From NCBI GenBank assembly GCA_964496205.1, contig CAZBXV010000024.1, positions 1 to 31,592 of the forward strand: DNA of 31,592 nucleotides, in the 5' to 3' direction. This document shows positions 7,342 to 14,731 of this stretch, one piece after another. The translations under genes were made by a program, and so were the position numbers. The stretch's first letter is position 1. Each line of letters begins with the position of its first letter. The notes beneath the pieces are model-generated. The model was not told where the DNA came from and did not search any database. It saw nothing but the letters and a program-made list of their open reading frames with translations. Source of the DNA: CAYLHS01 sp964496205. GTDB lineage: Bacteria > Actinomycetota > Acidimicrobiia > Spongiisociales > UBA4744.

Positions 7342-9348
7342 ATGGCTAGCGACTCGCTTCGTGAAGACATCGAGCATCTGAGGGAGCAGATTCGTGAGCA
7401 CTCCTACCGCTACTTCGTTCTCGATGATCCCCAGATCCCCGACTACGACTACGACCAGCTCGTTCGGAAGCTTCGCGCACTGGAGGAAGCGAACCCGGAT
7501 CTGATCACTCCTGATTCGCCGACACAGAGGGTCGGTGCACCGGTCGGGGAGCTGTTTGCCCCTGTGCCACATCGGGAACGGATGTTCTCGCTCGACAACG
7601 TTGAGTCGTTCGACGAGCTCGAGGGCTGGCAGTCGCGGGCCGAGCGGCTGCTTGGTCATGCACCGTCAGGCTATGTCTGCGAACTCAAGATCGATGGTCT
7701 TGCCGTCTCGCTGGTCTACGAGAACGGCAGCCTCGTCGTTGCCGCGACACGGGGAGATGGAGTCGTCGGTGAGGACATCACGGCAAACGTCCGAGCGATC
7801 GACTCGGTCCCGCTGCGCCTCCGCGGCGACGCGCCGACGCTGCTCGAGGTCCGTGGCGAGGTCTACATGTCGGACGACGCCTTCGAGGACCTCAACAGGC
7901 GGCAGGAGGATGCGGACGAAAGGCTCTTTGTCAACCCTCGCAACGCCGCCGCCGGCTCGCTTCGTCAGAAGGACCCGTCGGTAACGGCGTCGCGGAACCT
8001 GTCGACATGGATGTATCACCTGGGGTCGGTGGAAGGCGGTCCGTCGCTGGCAACGCACTGGGAGGTGCTCGAGTGGTTGGCGGGCCTCGGTTTCAGGGTG
8101 AACCCCGCATCGAAGCTCGTTCCCGATCTTCAGGGCGTCGAGGCGTACCTTCGCGATGCCGAGGAGGGCCGCCACGCTGCCGGGTACGCAACTGATGGAG
8201 TCGTGATCAAGATCAACAGCCTCGACGAGCAACGCGACCTCGGCTTTACTTCCCGTGCTCCACGGTGGGCGGCCGCCTACAAGTTTCCGCCCGAGGAACG
8301 CACCACCCGTCTTCTCGACATCCTGCTCGGAGTGGGACGGACCGGTCGTGCAACACCCTACGCGGTGCTCGATCCGGTGTTCGTTGGAGGAGCCATGGTG
8401 TCCAGGGCCACGCTTCACAACGAGGACGAGGTGCACCGCAAGGACGTGCGGATAGGCGACGAGGTCGTTGTTCGTCGGGCCGGTGAGGTCATCCCGGAAG
8501 TCGTCGGACCGGTCGTTTCGTTGCGATCTGGAAGCGAGATCGTGTGGAACATGCCGGAGCGCTGCCCATTCTGCAACAACCCGATCGTGAAACCCGAAGG
8601 CGAGAAGGTGGCTCGCTGCACAGGCGGGCTCTCATGCCCGTCCAGGCTGCGGGAGTGGCTATTCCACTTCGCATCGCGGGGCGGCATGGACATCGAGGGT
8701 CTCGGATACAAGACCATCGACTTGTTGATCGGACGTGGACTCATCCACGATCCAGCCGATATCTTTGCCCTGAAGCCCGAGGACTTCGAAGGGTTCGAAG
8801 GATGGGGCGACGTGTCGGTCGGCAATCTGATGGCTGGAATCGAGTCCGCGAAAACGCGTCCCTTGTCCCGGCTCCTCATAGGGCTCGGCATCCGACACGT
8901 CGGAGGCACCGTCGCTCGGATGATCACAAGGGCGTTTCCGAACATGGATGCGCTGCTCGCCGCCTCCGAGGAAGACATCGCCGCCATCGAAGGCGTCGGA
9001 CCGATCATCGCCGCATCCGTGCACGAGTGGTCGACATCACCCGAAACCATCGAGTTGATCGAACGGCTGCGGTCCGCAGGGGTTCAGCTCACCGAGCCGA
9101 CACCCGAAGGGTCGGCCCAACTCGAAGGAGTGAAGATCGTCTTGACCGGAACCCTCGAACGGTGGACACGAGACTCGGCAACCCAGGCGATCGAGGAGCG
9201 GGGAGGCACAGTGTCGGGGTCGGTCTCGTCCAAGACGAGCTACGTCGTTGCCGGTGCCTCGCCAGGGTCGAAACTCGCAAAGGCGCAGACCCTCGGCGTG
9301 ACGATTCTCGACGAAGACGCGTTCGAGCTGCTCCTCGGGAACGATTGA
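7342..9348 (+). CDS. ligA: NAD-dependent DNA ligase LigA
   Basis: A 668-residue essential ligase that seals nicks in replication and repair using NAD+. Domains in order are Ia (1-70) with the YRYFVLDDPQIPDYDYDQL NMN-binding motif, the adenylation domain with AMP-accepting Lys116 in ELKIDG, an OB fold, a four-cysteine zinc finger (about 408-431, CPFC...CTGGLSCP), helix-hairpin-helix repeats with GIRHVGGTVA, and a C-terminal BRCT domain from about 593. Length is normal. The start at 7342 begins 6 bp after mnmA; iscS-like, mnmA and ligA in this order are common in Actinomycetota. Confidence 0.98.
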   Translation: MASDSLREDIEHLREQIREHSYRYFVLDDPQIPDYDYDQLVRKLRALEEANPDLITPDSPTQRVGAPVGELFAPVPHRERMFSLDNVESFDELEGWQSRAERLLGHAPSGYVCELKIDGLAVSLVYENGSLVVAATRGDGVVGEDITANVRAIDSVPLRLRGDAPTLLEVRGEVYMSDDAFEDLNRRQEDADERLFVNPRNAAAGSLRQKDPSVTASRNLSTWMYHLGSVEGGPSLATHWEVLEWLAGLGFRVNPASKLVPDLQGVEAYLRDAEEGRHAAGYATDGVVIKINSLDEQRDLGFTSRAPRWAAAYKFPPEERTTRLLDILLGVGRTGRATPYAVLDPVFVGGAMVSRATLHNEDEVHRKDVRIGDEVVVRRAGEVIPEVVGPVVSLRSGSEIVWNMPERCPFCNNPIVKPEGEKVARCTGGLSCPSRLREWLFHFASRGGMDIEGLGYKTIDLLIGRGLIHDPADIFALKPEDFEGFEGWGDVSVGNLMAGIESAKTRPLSRLLIGLGIRHVGGTVARMITRAFPNMDALLAASEEDIAAIEGVGPIIAASVHEWSTSPETIELIERLRSAGVQLTEPTPEGSAQLEGVKIVLTGTLERWTRDSATQAIEERGGTVSGSVSSKTSYVVAGASPGSKLAKAQTLGVTILDEDAFELLLGND

Positions 9349-9354
9349 GGCGGC

Positions 9355-9360
9355 TACCGT
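9355..9360 (+). promoter_or_regulatory. Candidate -10 box, leaderless start of dapC
   Basis: TACCGT, 7 nt before the ATG at 9368, in the 19-bp gap after ligA. It would drive the dapC-dapD-dapE operon separately from ligA. Confidence 0.45.
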
Positions 9361-9367
9361 TCACGCC

Positions 9368-10501
9368 ATGCACGCCAACCCGGTCCTCACGTCGATGGGC
9401 ACCTACCCGATGGCCCCCCTCCAGGAACGCGCCCGTGCGATGCGCTCCGCCGGGGAACGGCTGATCGACTTCTCCCTTGGGGACCCGAGAGAACCGACGC
9501 CATCGTTCATTCCCGAGGCGCTCAAAGCCGCCGTGCCATCCGTCTCCCAGTACCCGACCACCCCCGGTCTGCCGGAGCTGCGCCGTGCAGTCTCCGGTTA
9601 CGTGCAGCGGCGATTCGGTGTGACCGCCGATCCTTCGACACAGGTTCTCATCACGTCGGGTGCCAAGGAAGCGATCTTCTCGACCGCCTTTGCATTCGTC
9701 GATAGATCCGCGGGCGACGCGGTGATCTGGCCAACACCCGCCTACCCGGTCTACGAGCGGGGAGCGGCGCTGGCGGGAGCGAAGCTGAAACCATTGAGGC
9801 TCGAAGGAGACTTCGTGCTGCGCCCGGACCAGATCGGTGATCAGGCAGCCCTCCTGTGGATCAACTACCCGCACAATCCGACCGGTGCGATCGCCTCCAA
9901 GGGCCAGCTGGAAGCAATCGTGGATGCGGCACGTGTACACAACACCCTCGTGTGTTCCGACGAGTGCTACGCAGACATCTACGAAGGTGATCCTCCGCCG
10001 TCCGTCCTTCAGGTCGCCGACGCCCATTTCACCGGGGTGCTCTCCTATCTCAGCCTGTCGAAGCGGTCGGGGATGACCGGGTATCGGAGCGGGGCGATCG
10101 TCGGAGATGCAGAAGCGATTGCGCTCCTACGCGAGTTGCGCAGTTCGACCGGGACGGCCTCACCGGAGTTCGTTCAGGCGGCAGCCATTGCAGCGTGGTC
10201 GGACGACGCACACGCGGCAGAACGCCGGCGCATCTTCGCAGCGAAGCGAGCGATCCTCACTGAAGCGTTCGAGGCACTCGGCTACCGGGTGGCCGCGTCG
10301 AAGGGCGCCCTCTACTTGTGGGTCGAGATTGGCGACGACACAGCAGCTGCCGCGCGGTTGCTCGACGCCGGCGTCATCGTGTCGCCAGGCACCGCGTTTG
10401 GCCCAGGAGGAGAAGGTTTCATTCGACTGGCGCTCGTGCCGACGGTGGACGAGTGTCGAGACGCCGTGGAGGTGGTGCGGGCATGTCTGACCGGGAGCTG
10501 A
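9368..10501 (+). CDS. dapC: Succinyldiaminopimelate aminotransferase DapC (class I/II PLP aminotransferase)
   Basis: A 377-residue fold-type I aminotransferase. It has the N-terminal SLGDPREPTPSFI region, the SGAKEAIF cofactor loop, NYPHNPTGA near 167-175, DECYADIYEG, and PLP-binding Lys232 in SLSKRSGMTGYRSG. The general family includes many specificities. The assignment to N-succinyl-LL-2,6-diaminopimelate:2-oxoglutarate transamination rests on context: dapD starts inside its last codons and dapE follows with a 4-bp overlap. Together the three convert tetrahydrodipicolinate to LL-diaminopimelate for lysine and peptidoglycan. It probably starts a tight operon. Confidence 0.9.
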   Translation: MHANPVLTSMGTYPMAPLQERARAMRSAGERLIDFSLGDPREPTPSFIPEALKAAVPSVSQYPTTPGLPELRRAVSGYVQRRFGVTADPSTQVLITSGAKEAIFSTAFAFVDRSAGDAVIWPTPAYPVYERGAALAGAKLKPLRLEGDFVLRPDQIGDQAALLWINYPHNPTGAIASKGQLEAIVDAARVHNTLVCSDECYADIYEGDPPPSVLQVADAHFTGVLSYLSLSKRSGMTGYRSGAIVGDAEAIALLRELRSSTGTASPEFVQAAAIAAWSDDAHAAERRRIFAAKRAILTEAFEALGYRVAASKGALYLWVEIGDDTAAAARLLDAGVIVSPGTAFGPGGEGFIRLALVPTVDECRDAVEVVRACLTGS

Positions 10502-11289
10502 TCGAAGCGGCATTTGCCGACTTGTCACTGCTCGACGACGCACGGGAGGCAGTCGAACGCACGATTGCGCTGCTCGATCGGGGCGAGGTTCGTGTCGCCA
10601 AGAAGTCCGAGGGGGAGTGGGCCGTCAATCGGTGGGTCAAAGAGGCCATCATGCTGTATTTCCGAATGCGGCCGCTCTCTGCCAGCAACGCCGGCCCGTT
10701 CGAGTATCACGACAAGATCGAGACGAAACACAACCTTGCCGAAGCAGGCGTGCGCGTCGTGCCCCCCGGGACCATCCGCTACGGCGCCTTTTGCGAACCG
10801 GGGGTGGTGGTGATGCCCGGCTACGTGAACATAGGGGCGTGGGTCGGGTCCGGCACCATGATCGACACGTGGGCAACCGTCGGTTCATGCGCCCAGATCG
10901 GACGAAACGTGCACCTGTCGGGCGGCGTAGGCATCGGCGGCGTTCTGGAGCCGCCGGGTGCACGACCTGTGATCATCGAGGACGGAGCCTTCATCGGTAG
11001 CAGATGTGTGGTCGTGGAGGGAGTCGTCGTCGAGGAGGGAGCCGTGCTCGGGGCGAACGTCGTGCTGAGTTCGAGCATCCCGGTGATCGACGTCACCGGC
11101 CCTGAACCCGTAGAGCACCGCGGTCGGGTGCCTGCCCGCTCTGTGGTGATCCCCGGAACCAGGCCCAAAGAATTCCCGGCCGGGACGTACCAACTACCCG
11201 CGGCGCTCATCATCGGGAAACGGTCCGAGTCGACCGACGACAAGACCTCTCTGAACGACGCGCTCAGAACCTTCGGAGTCCAGGTATGA
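10483..11289 (+). CDS. dapD: Tetrahydrodipicolinate N-succinyltransferase DapD
   Basis: A 268-residue acyltransferase that succinylates tetrahydrodipicolinate. It has an N-terminal helical part followed by a left-handed parallel beta-helix of hexapeptide repeats from about residue 95. The repeats include MPGYVNIGAWVGSGTMIDTW, VGIGGVLEP and IEDGAFIGSRCVVVEGVVV. The C-terminal VIPGTRPKEFPAGTYQLPAALIIG region is also typical. The start at 10483 lies 19 bp inside dapC and has a strong GGAGGTGG binding site 7 nt upstream. It overlaps dapE by 4 bp, which suggests stoichiometric coupled translation. Confidence 0.95.
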   Translation: MSDRELIEAAFADLSLLDDAREAVERTIALLDRGEVRVAKKSEGEWAVNRWVKEAIMLYFRMRPLSASNAGPFEYHDKIETKHNLAEAGVRVVPPGTIRYGAFCEPGVVVMPGYVNIGAWVGSGTMIDTWATVGSCAQIGRNVHLSGGVGIGGVLEPPGARPVIIEDGAFIGSRCVVVEGVVVEEGAVLGANVVLSSSIPVIDVTGPEPVEHRGRVPARSVVIPGTRPKEFPAGTYQLPAALIIGKRSESTDDKTSLNDALRTFGVQV

Positions 11290-12344
11290 ACGACCTGACC
11301 TCGACGCTCATCGATCTGATCGATATTCCCTCCGTCACAGGTGCCGAGGGCAGAATCGCTACCCATGTGGCTTCCGAACTCGGACCGTTCTGGGGCAGGG
11401 GGGAGGTCGCGCGGATCGGAAACGGTGTCATCGTCGGTGCCCGAAGCGAACGACCGACCGTGCTGCTGGTGGGACACCTCGACACGGTCCCCTCGCAGGG
11501 TCAAGGGCCCGCGTACGTATCCGACGGACGTGTGTACGGGCTCGGTGCCTCCGACATGAAGTCAGGCGTTGCGGTGATGATGCACCTCCTCTCGGACGAG
11601 GACGTCCGCACCGGACCATACGACGTCATCGGTGTCTTCTACGACAAGGAGGAAGGTCCGGCAGACGACAACGGGCTCGAACCCATGCTCGATCGTGCCG
11701 GGTGGCTGTCGAGGGAGGCACAGTTCGCGATCGTGCTCGAACCAACGGACATGGAGCTTCAGCTGGGATGCGTGGGTTCGATCAACGCGACGGTGCGGTT
11801 TACCGGGAAGGCAGCCCACGCGGCCAGACCATGGAACGGTGAGAACGCCATCACAAAGGCCGGAGACTGGCTCGCCCACATGCACAGCCGCCCGCCGGAG
11901 ACGGTTCAGGTTGCAGGACTGGAGTTCAAGGAAGTGGCGACGATCACGATGGCGAGCGGCGGTGTCGCGAGGAACATCGTGCCCTCCTCGGCCGAGTTCA
12001 ATCTCAACTATCGGTTTGCGCCCGACAAGACGCTCGACCAGGCAGAATCCCGGCTCCGCGAGATCGCCGCACCGGCCCAAGAGGTCGCGATCGTGGACAG
12101 AGCACCCGCAGCACCGATTCCGGATGACACCCCGCTCCTCCAGAGATTGATCGATACGTCAGGAGCACAGATCCGTCCGAAGCAGGCATGGACGGACGTA
12201 GCCCGACTGGCGGGTCGCGGCGTTCCCGGTGTCAACTACGGACCAGGGGAGACGCGCTTGGCCCACCAGGTCGACGAGAACACACCGGTCGAGAACATGG
12301 AACGCGCGTTCAACGTCTTGAAGCGGTTTCTGACCGAAAACTGA
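11286..12344 (+). CDS. dapE: Succinyl-diaminopimelate desuccinylase DapE (M20 metallopeptidase family)
   Basis: A 352-residue di-zinc amidohydrolase that removes succinate to give LL-diaminopimelate. Metal and active-site motifs are visible: GHLDTVP (first His/Asp), GASDMKSG (bridging Asp), the KEEG pair with the general-base Glu, LEPTD, and the terminal HQVDE histidine. The M20 dimerisation insert begins near GKAAHAARPW. The ATG overlaps dapD's stop codon (ATGA). It is the last gene of dapC-dapD-dapE, and a strong hairpin follows 13 nt later. M20 enzymes are easily confused (ArgE, carboxypeptidase G2), but operon context makes DapE the best call. Confidence 0.93.
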   Translation: MNDLTSTLIDLIDIPSVTGAEGRIATHVASELGPFWGRGEVARIGNGVIVGARSERPTVLLVGHLDTVPSQGQGPAYVSDGRVYGLGASDMKSGVAVMMHLLSDEDVRTGPYDVIGVFYDKEEGPADDNGLEPMLDRAGWLSREAQFAIVLEPTDMELQLGCVGSINATVRFTGKAAHAARPWNGENAITKAGDWLAHMHSRPPETVQVAGLEFKEVATITMASGGVARNIVPSSAEFNLNYRFAPDKTLDQAESRLREIAAPAQEVAIVDRAPAAPIPDDTPLLQRLIDTSGAQIRPKQAWTDVARLAGRGVPGVNYGPGETRLAHQVDENTPVENMERAFNVLKRFLTEN

Positions 12345-12357
12345 CGACAGACAGCTT

Positions 12358-12380
12358 GCCGGAGTGCGACGCACTTCGGC
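12358..12380. terminator. Long hairpin between convergent dapE and dodecin genes
   Basis: An 11-pair stem (one G-T pair) runs from GCCGGAGTGCG to CGCACTTCGGC around a single central A. It sits 13 nt past the dapE stop and 20 bp before the convergent dodecin stop. It lacks a T-run on either strand, so if it terminates transcription it is a bidirectional, non-canonical signal. Confidence 0.55.
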
Positions 12381-12400
12381 TGTCGGCAGTGTGGGCTATC

Positions 12401-12610
12401 TCACTCCTGGTGGTACTTGAACGAGACCTTGACTTTCGCTCTGTAGGCGACGACCTGGCCCTGATCTCCGAGTTGCAGGTCCAGATCGGAGATCTCGGCG
12501 ATCCGCAGATCTTGAAGCGACTCGCCTGCGGCCGCGACAGCGCTCGCCGCTGCCTCCTCCCAAGAGGTGGGGCTCGTTCCCACCAGTTCGATCACCTTGT
12601 AGACGGCCAT
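12401..12610 (-). CDS. Dodecin (flavin-binding dodecamer)
   Basis: A 69-residue protein matching dodecin, a small beta-alpha-beta-beta protein that forms hollow dodecamers storing or sequestering flavins. Shown are the VYKVIELVGTS first strand, Trp17 in SPTSWEEAA (the flavin-stacking residue in dodecins), the helix AAASAVAAAGES, and the final strands VVAYRAKVKVSFKYH. The start is set by an AAAGGAG binding site just upstream of the ATG at 12610. It is monocistronic, convergent with dapE, and preceded by a 409-bp non-coding stretch. Confidence 0.95.
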   Translation of the reverse strand: MAVYKVIELVGTSPTSWEEAAASAVAAAGESLQDLRIAEISDLDLQLGDQGQVVAYRAKVKVSFKYHQE

Positions 12611-12646
12611 CGCTGCTCCTTTCGCACGTCGACTCTCACCCTACCG

Positions 12647-12681
12647 AAGCAGCAAACAGCAGACAGCAAGCTGCGAACAGA
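12647..12681. repeat. Heptad-phased CAG repeat block
   Basis: CAG starts at 12651, 12658 and 12665, CTG at 12672, and CAG at 12679: five consecutive units of exactly 7 bp. Units include CAAACAG and CAGACAG. This is one of the clearest blocks in the window. Confidence 0.65.
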
Positions 12682-12799
12682 CCAGTTTCGGTTGTCGCTA
12701 GGAACACGCGCCGCGGCTTCGCTTTGCTCGGCGTAGCTCGTATTTCGCGCTCCGACCCGTGCACCCCTCGGTTCGGTACCACCGCGGGCCGCGTTCTTG

Positions 12800-12848
12800 C
12801 TGGAGCCCGGCGACTGGAGGCTGGCAGCCGAGTAGCTGATCGGCTTGG
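12800..12848. repeat. Heptad/octad-phased CTG repeat block
   Basis: CTG starts at 12800, 12814, 12821 and 12836, with CTT at 12844. The spacings are 14, 7, 15 and 8, which are multiples or near multiples of 7-8. It is looser than the block at 12647 and in the opposite orientation. Confidence 0.45.
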
Positions 12849-12886
12849 TTGCTTGGGGGCCACACCGCCTTGGGTTGTGCCCAGGA

Positions 12887-12941
12887 CCCCCTCCGTCCCT
12901 TCGGGACACCTTCCCCAACGTCGCTTCACTCCTGGGGAGGG
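12887..12941 (+). repeat. Palindromic intergenic module, copy B
   Basis: CCCCCTCCG (12887-12895) leads into the hairpin GTCCC-TTC-GGGAC (12895-12907). Then comes CACCTTCCCCAACG (12907-12920), whose CCTTCCCCA arm pairs with TGGGGAGGG (12933-12941) to form a second, larger stem-loop. Copy C at 18282-18350 (reversed) keeps the flanking words but has a completely different inner hairpin. Confidence 0.7.
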
Positions 12942-12985
12942 AACCTTGCGTGACTCCGCGGCTGGTGCGGTCGCCTCTTCGACGA

Positions 12986-13016
12986 CTGAGGACTGAAAGG
13001 CTGAATGGCTGTCGCC
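12986..13016. repeat. Heptad/octad-phased CTG repeat block
   Basis: CTG starts at 12986, 12993, 13001 and 13009 (steps of 7, 8, 8), running up to the glgA stop codon. Confidence 0.5.
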
Positions 13017-13019
13017 CGG

Positions 13020-14375
13020 TCAGCCGCTCACCGCCGCCCGGTAGACCTCCAGGTACTCGCCGGCAGCGCGGTCCCATGACCAGTCACGGGACATGCCGAC
13101 CCGTTGCATGCTTCTCCACTGGCCACGCGTCCTGTCGTGAACGCGTCGAGCTCGGCGAATCGTCTTGAGCAGCTCTGTGGGATCGAACAGTCGGAATCCG
13201 AACCCGGTGGCGTTGTCTGGATCCTCGTCGAGATCGATGACTGTGTCTGCGAGACCGCCCGTCAGTCGTGCGATCGGCAGCGAGCCATACCTCATGGCGT
13301 ACATTTGACCGAGTCCGCACGGTTCGAAACGCGACGGCATCAGGTAGGCGTCCGATCCTGCGAACACGAGACGGGAAAGCTCCTCGCTGTACACCGAGTG
13401 CCACACGGCCTCCGGATGCCGTTTCGCCCAGCCGTCGACGGTGTCGTCCAAGTCGCCGTTGCCGACCAGCACGAAGCGGAACCCCTCCTCGACCAGACGG
13501 TCGAGATGTGGATCGAGCAATCCCAGACCTTTCTGTTCGGTCATCCTGCCGACGTTGCCGAGGAGGAACCCGTCGGTCAGTTCCGCCTTCGCCAGCAGCG
13601 CTTCTTTCGACGCCTTTCGGCCCTTGAGCTTGCCCTTGGTGAAGGGCGCCTCGATGACCGGATCGGTTGCGGGTGACCATCGGTCGACATCGATCCCGTT
13701 GAGGATTCCGGTGACGGGATGCTCGAGCCACGCGATCACCTGGCTGAGTCCGGAACTGACATCAGGGTCCTCTCCGAGTTGCTCGGCGAACGACGGGCTG
13801 ACGGTAGTGACGCGGGCCGCGCCTTCGATTCCGGCCTTCAAATAGTTGGCGTCGCCATACCACTCCAGCGCCCCACCAAGCCGCCGGTGGATCGGGTCGA
13901 CACCGAGCAGCGCTGCGGCCTCCTTCAGGGGGCCAAGGAGTGGATAGGCGGCATTGTGGATGGTGAGGACCGTCGGGACATCGGTGAGGAGCGCGGCAGG
14001 TCCGGACTGCCCGTCGTTGATGTGGAGCACGTCGAACCCACTGGCGACTTCGGCGACACGCGTGGCAAACCGTGCCCAGCGGGCCCACTCGTCTTCGTAC
14101 ACGGTTCCGGGAGTGGGTCCGTAGATCCCGGGACGATCAAACGCTTCTTCGTCTTCGATGGCGAGAACCGGGACTCCGTCATTGTCGATGAGGCGAGCTT
14201 TCGTGGGGATCGAGACGGGTTCACCAACATCGGCGAGATGCCGGTAGCGGGGCATGACCACGGTCACGTCCACACCCCGTCTCCTGAGGGCCGACGACAA
14301 CCCCTGAACGGCTTCGCCCAGACCCCCGGTTCGAGCAAGCGGTGAGCATTCGGCGGATGCGATCAGGATCTTCAC
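13020..14375 (-). CDS. glgA: Glycogen/starch synthase, GT5 family (GlgA)
   Basis: A 451-residue glucosyltransferase expected to extend alpha-1,4-glucan from ADP-glucose (or a related donor). It has the GT5 layout: N-terminal MKILIASAECSPL, the TGGLGE loop, the NGIDVDRWSP hinge, GNVGRMTEQKGL, and the C-terminal EPCGLGQMYAMRYGSLPIARLTGG donor-site motif. The GTG start at 14375 is supported by GAGGGAG upstream and by the conserved first strand; the in-frame ATG at 14402 would add nine non-family residues. Oddity: position 15 is Arg (ARTGGL), where E. coli GlgA has the ADP-glucose-contacting Lys15 (KTGGL). It is slightly shorter than the 477-residue E. coli enzyme. It stands alone, divergent from gatC. 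Confidence 0.92.
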   Translation of the reverse strand: MKILIASAECSPLARTGGLGEAVQGLSSALRRRGVDVTVVMPRYRHLADVGEPVSIPTKARLIDNDGVPVLAIEDEEAFDRPGIYGPTPGTVYEDEWARWARFATRVAEVASGFDVLHINDGQSGPAALLTDVPTVLTIHNAAYPLLGPLKEAAALLGVDPIHRRLGGALEWYGDANYLKAGIEGAARVTTVSPSFAEQLGEDPDVSSGLSQVIAWLEHPVTGILNGIDVDRWSPATDPVIEAPFTKGKLKGRKASKEALLAKAELTDGFLLGNVGRMTEQKGLGLLDPHLDRLVEEGFRFVLVGNGDLDDTVDGWAKRHPEAVWHSVYSEELSRLVFAGSDAYLMPSRFEPCGLGQMYAMRYGSLPIARLTGGLADTVIDLDEDPDNATGFGFRLFDPTELLKTIRRARRVHDRTRGQWRSMQRVGMSRDWSWDRAAGEYLEVYRAAVSG

Positions 14376-14430
14376 GGCACTCCCTCGGATACGGTGACCC
14401 AACGTTAGTTCGCCAGCTCCGGCGACTGCC

Positions 14431-14436
14431 TAACAT
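14431..14436 (+). promoter_or_regulatory. Candidate -10 box, leaderless start of the gatCAB operon
   Basis: TAACAT, 7 nt before the gatC ATG at 14444, in the divergent glgA-gatC gap. No ribosome binding site is present, which fits leaderless initiation. Confidence 0.5.
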
Positions 14437-14443
14437 CGGGTCC

Positions 14444-14731
14444 ATGCCAATCGACATCGACATCGCCTATGTGGCGCGGCTGGCGCGCATCGATCTCAGC
14501 CCTGAAGAGCTGGTTCGGTTCGGTGGCCAGCTCGGCGTCATCCTCGAGCACGCCGCGAAAGTTCAGGAACTTCCAACCGACGACATTCCACCGACCTCCC
14601 ACCCGCTGGCAATGGTGAACGCGTTCCGGGCCGACGAGGTGCGACCTTCACTCGACCGATCTGTGGTCCTGGGCCAGGCCCCGGCGACCGAGGACGGCTA
14701 TATCCGGGTTCCCCCGGCGTTGGAGACGTGA
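14444..14731 (+). CDS. gatC: Glu-tRNA(Gln)/Asp-tRNA(Asn) amidotransferase subunit C
   Basis: A 95-residue GatC, the small belt subunit that holds GatA and GatB together. It shows the family's YVARLARIDLSPEELVRFGGQL helix and the VNAFRADEV...DGYIRVPPALE C-terminal strand. A longer reading from 14342 would add 34 residues across the glgA promoter region and is rejected. Its stop codon overlaps the gatA start. Confidence 0.95.
   Translation: MPIDIDIAYVARLARIDLSPEELVRFGGQLGVILEHAAKVQELPTDDIPPTSHPLAMVNAFRADEVRPSLDRSVVLGQAPATEDGYIRVPPALET

Larger units (their letters stand above)
12611..13019. other. 409-bp non-coding spacer filled with repeats
   Basis: This stretch between dodecin and glgA has no gene I can support. 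Short open frames in it (for example 12636-12929 minus and 12845-13168 plus) are rich in Ser, Arg and Pro and resemble no protein. It holds three heptad-phased CAG/CTG blocks (12647-12681, 12800-12848, 12986-13016), palindromic module copy B (12887-12941), and a GC-rich part (12708-12800) with local inverted repeats. Confidence 0.7.

Noticed and set aside
12887..12941. Palindromic module as an ordinary intrinsic terminator
   Set aside because: No T-run follows either hairpin, the module is more than 60 bp from the nearest stop codon, and two other copies share its specific sequence order.
12636..13168. Short open frames in the dodecin-glgA spacer
   Set aside because: They translate heptad repeats and the palindromic module into Ser/Arg/Pro-rich sequence and lack ribosome binding sites or family resemblance.
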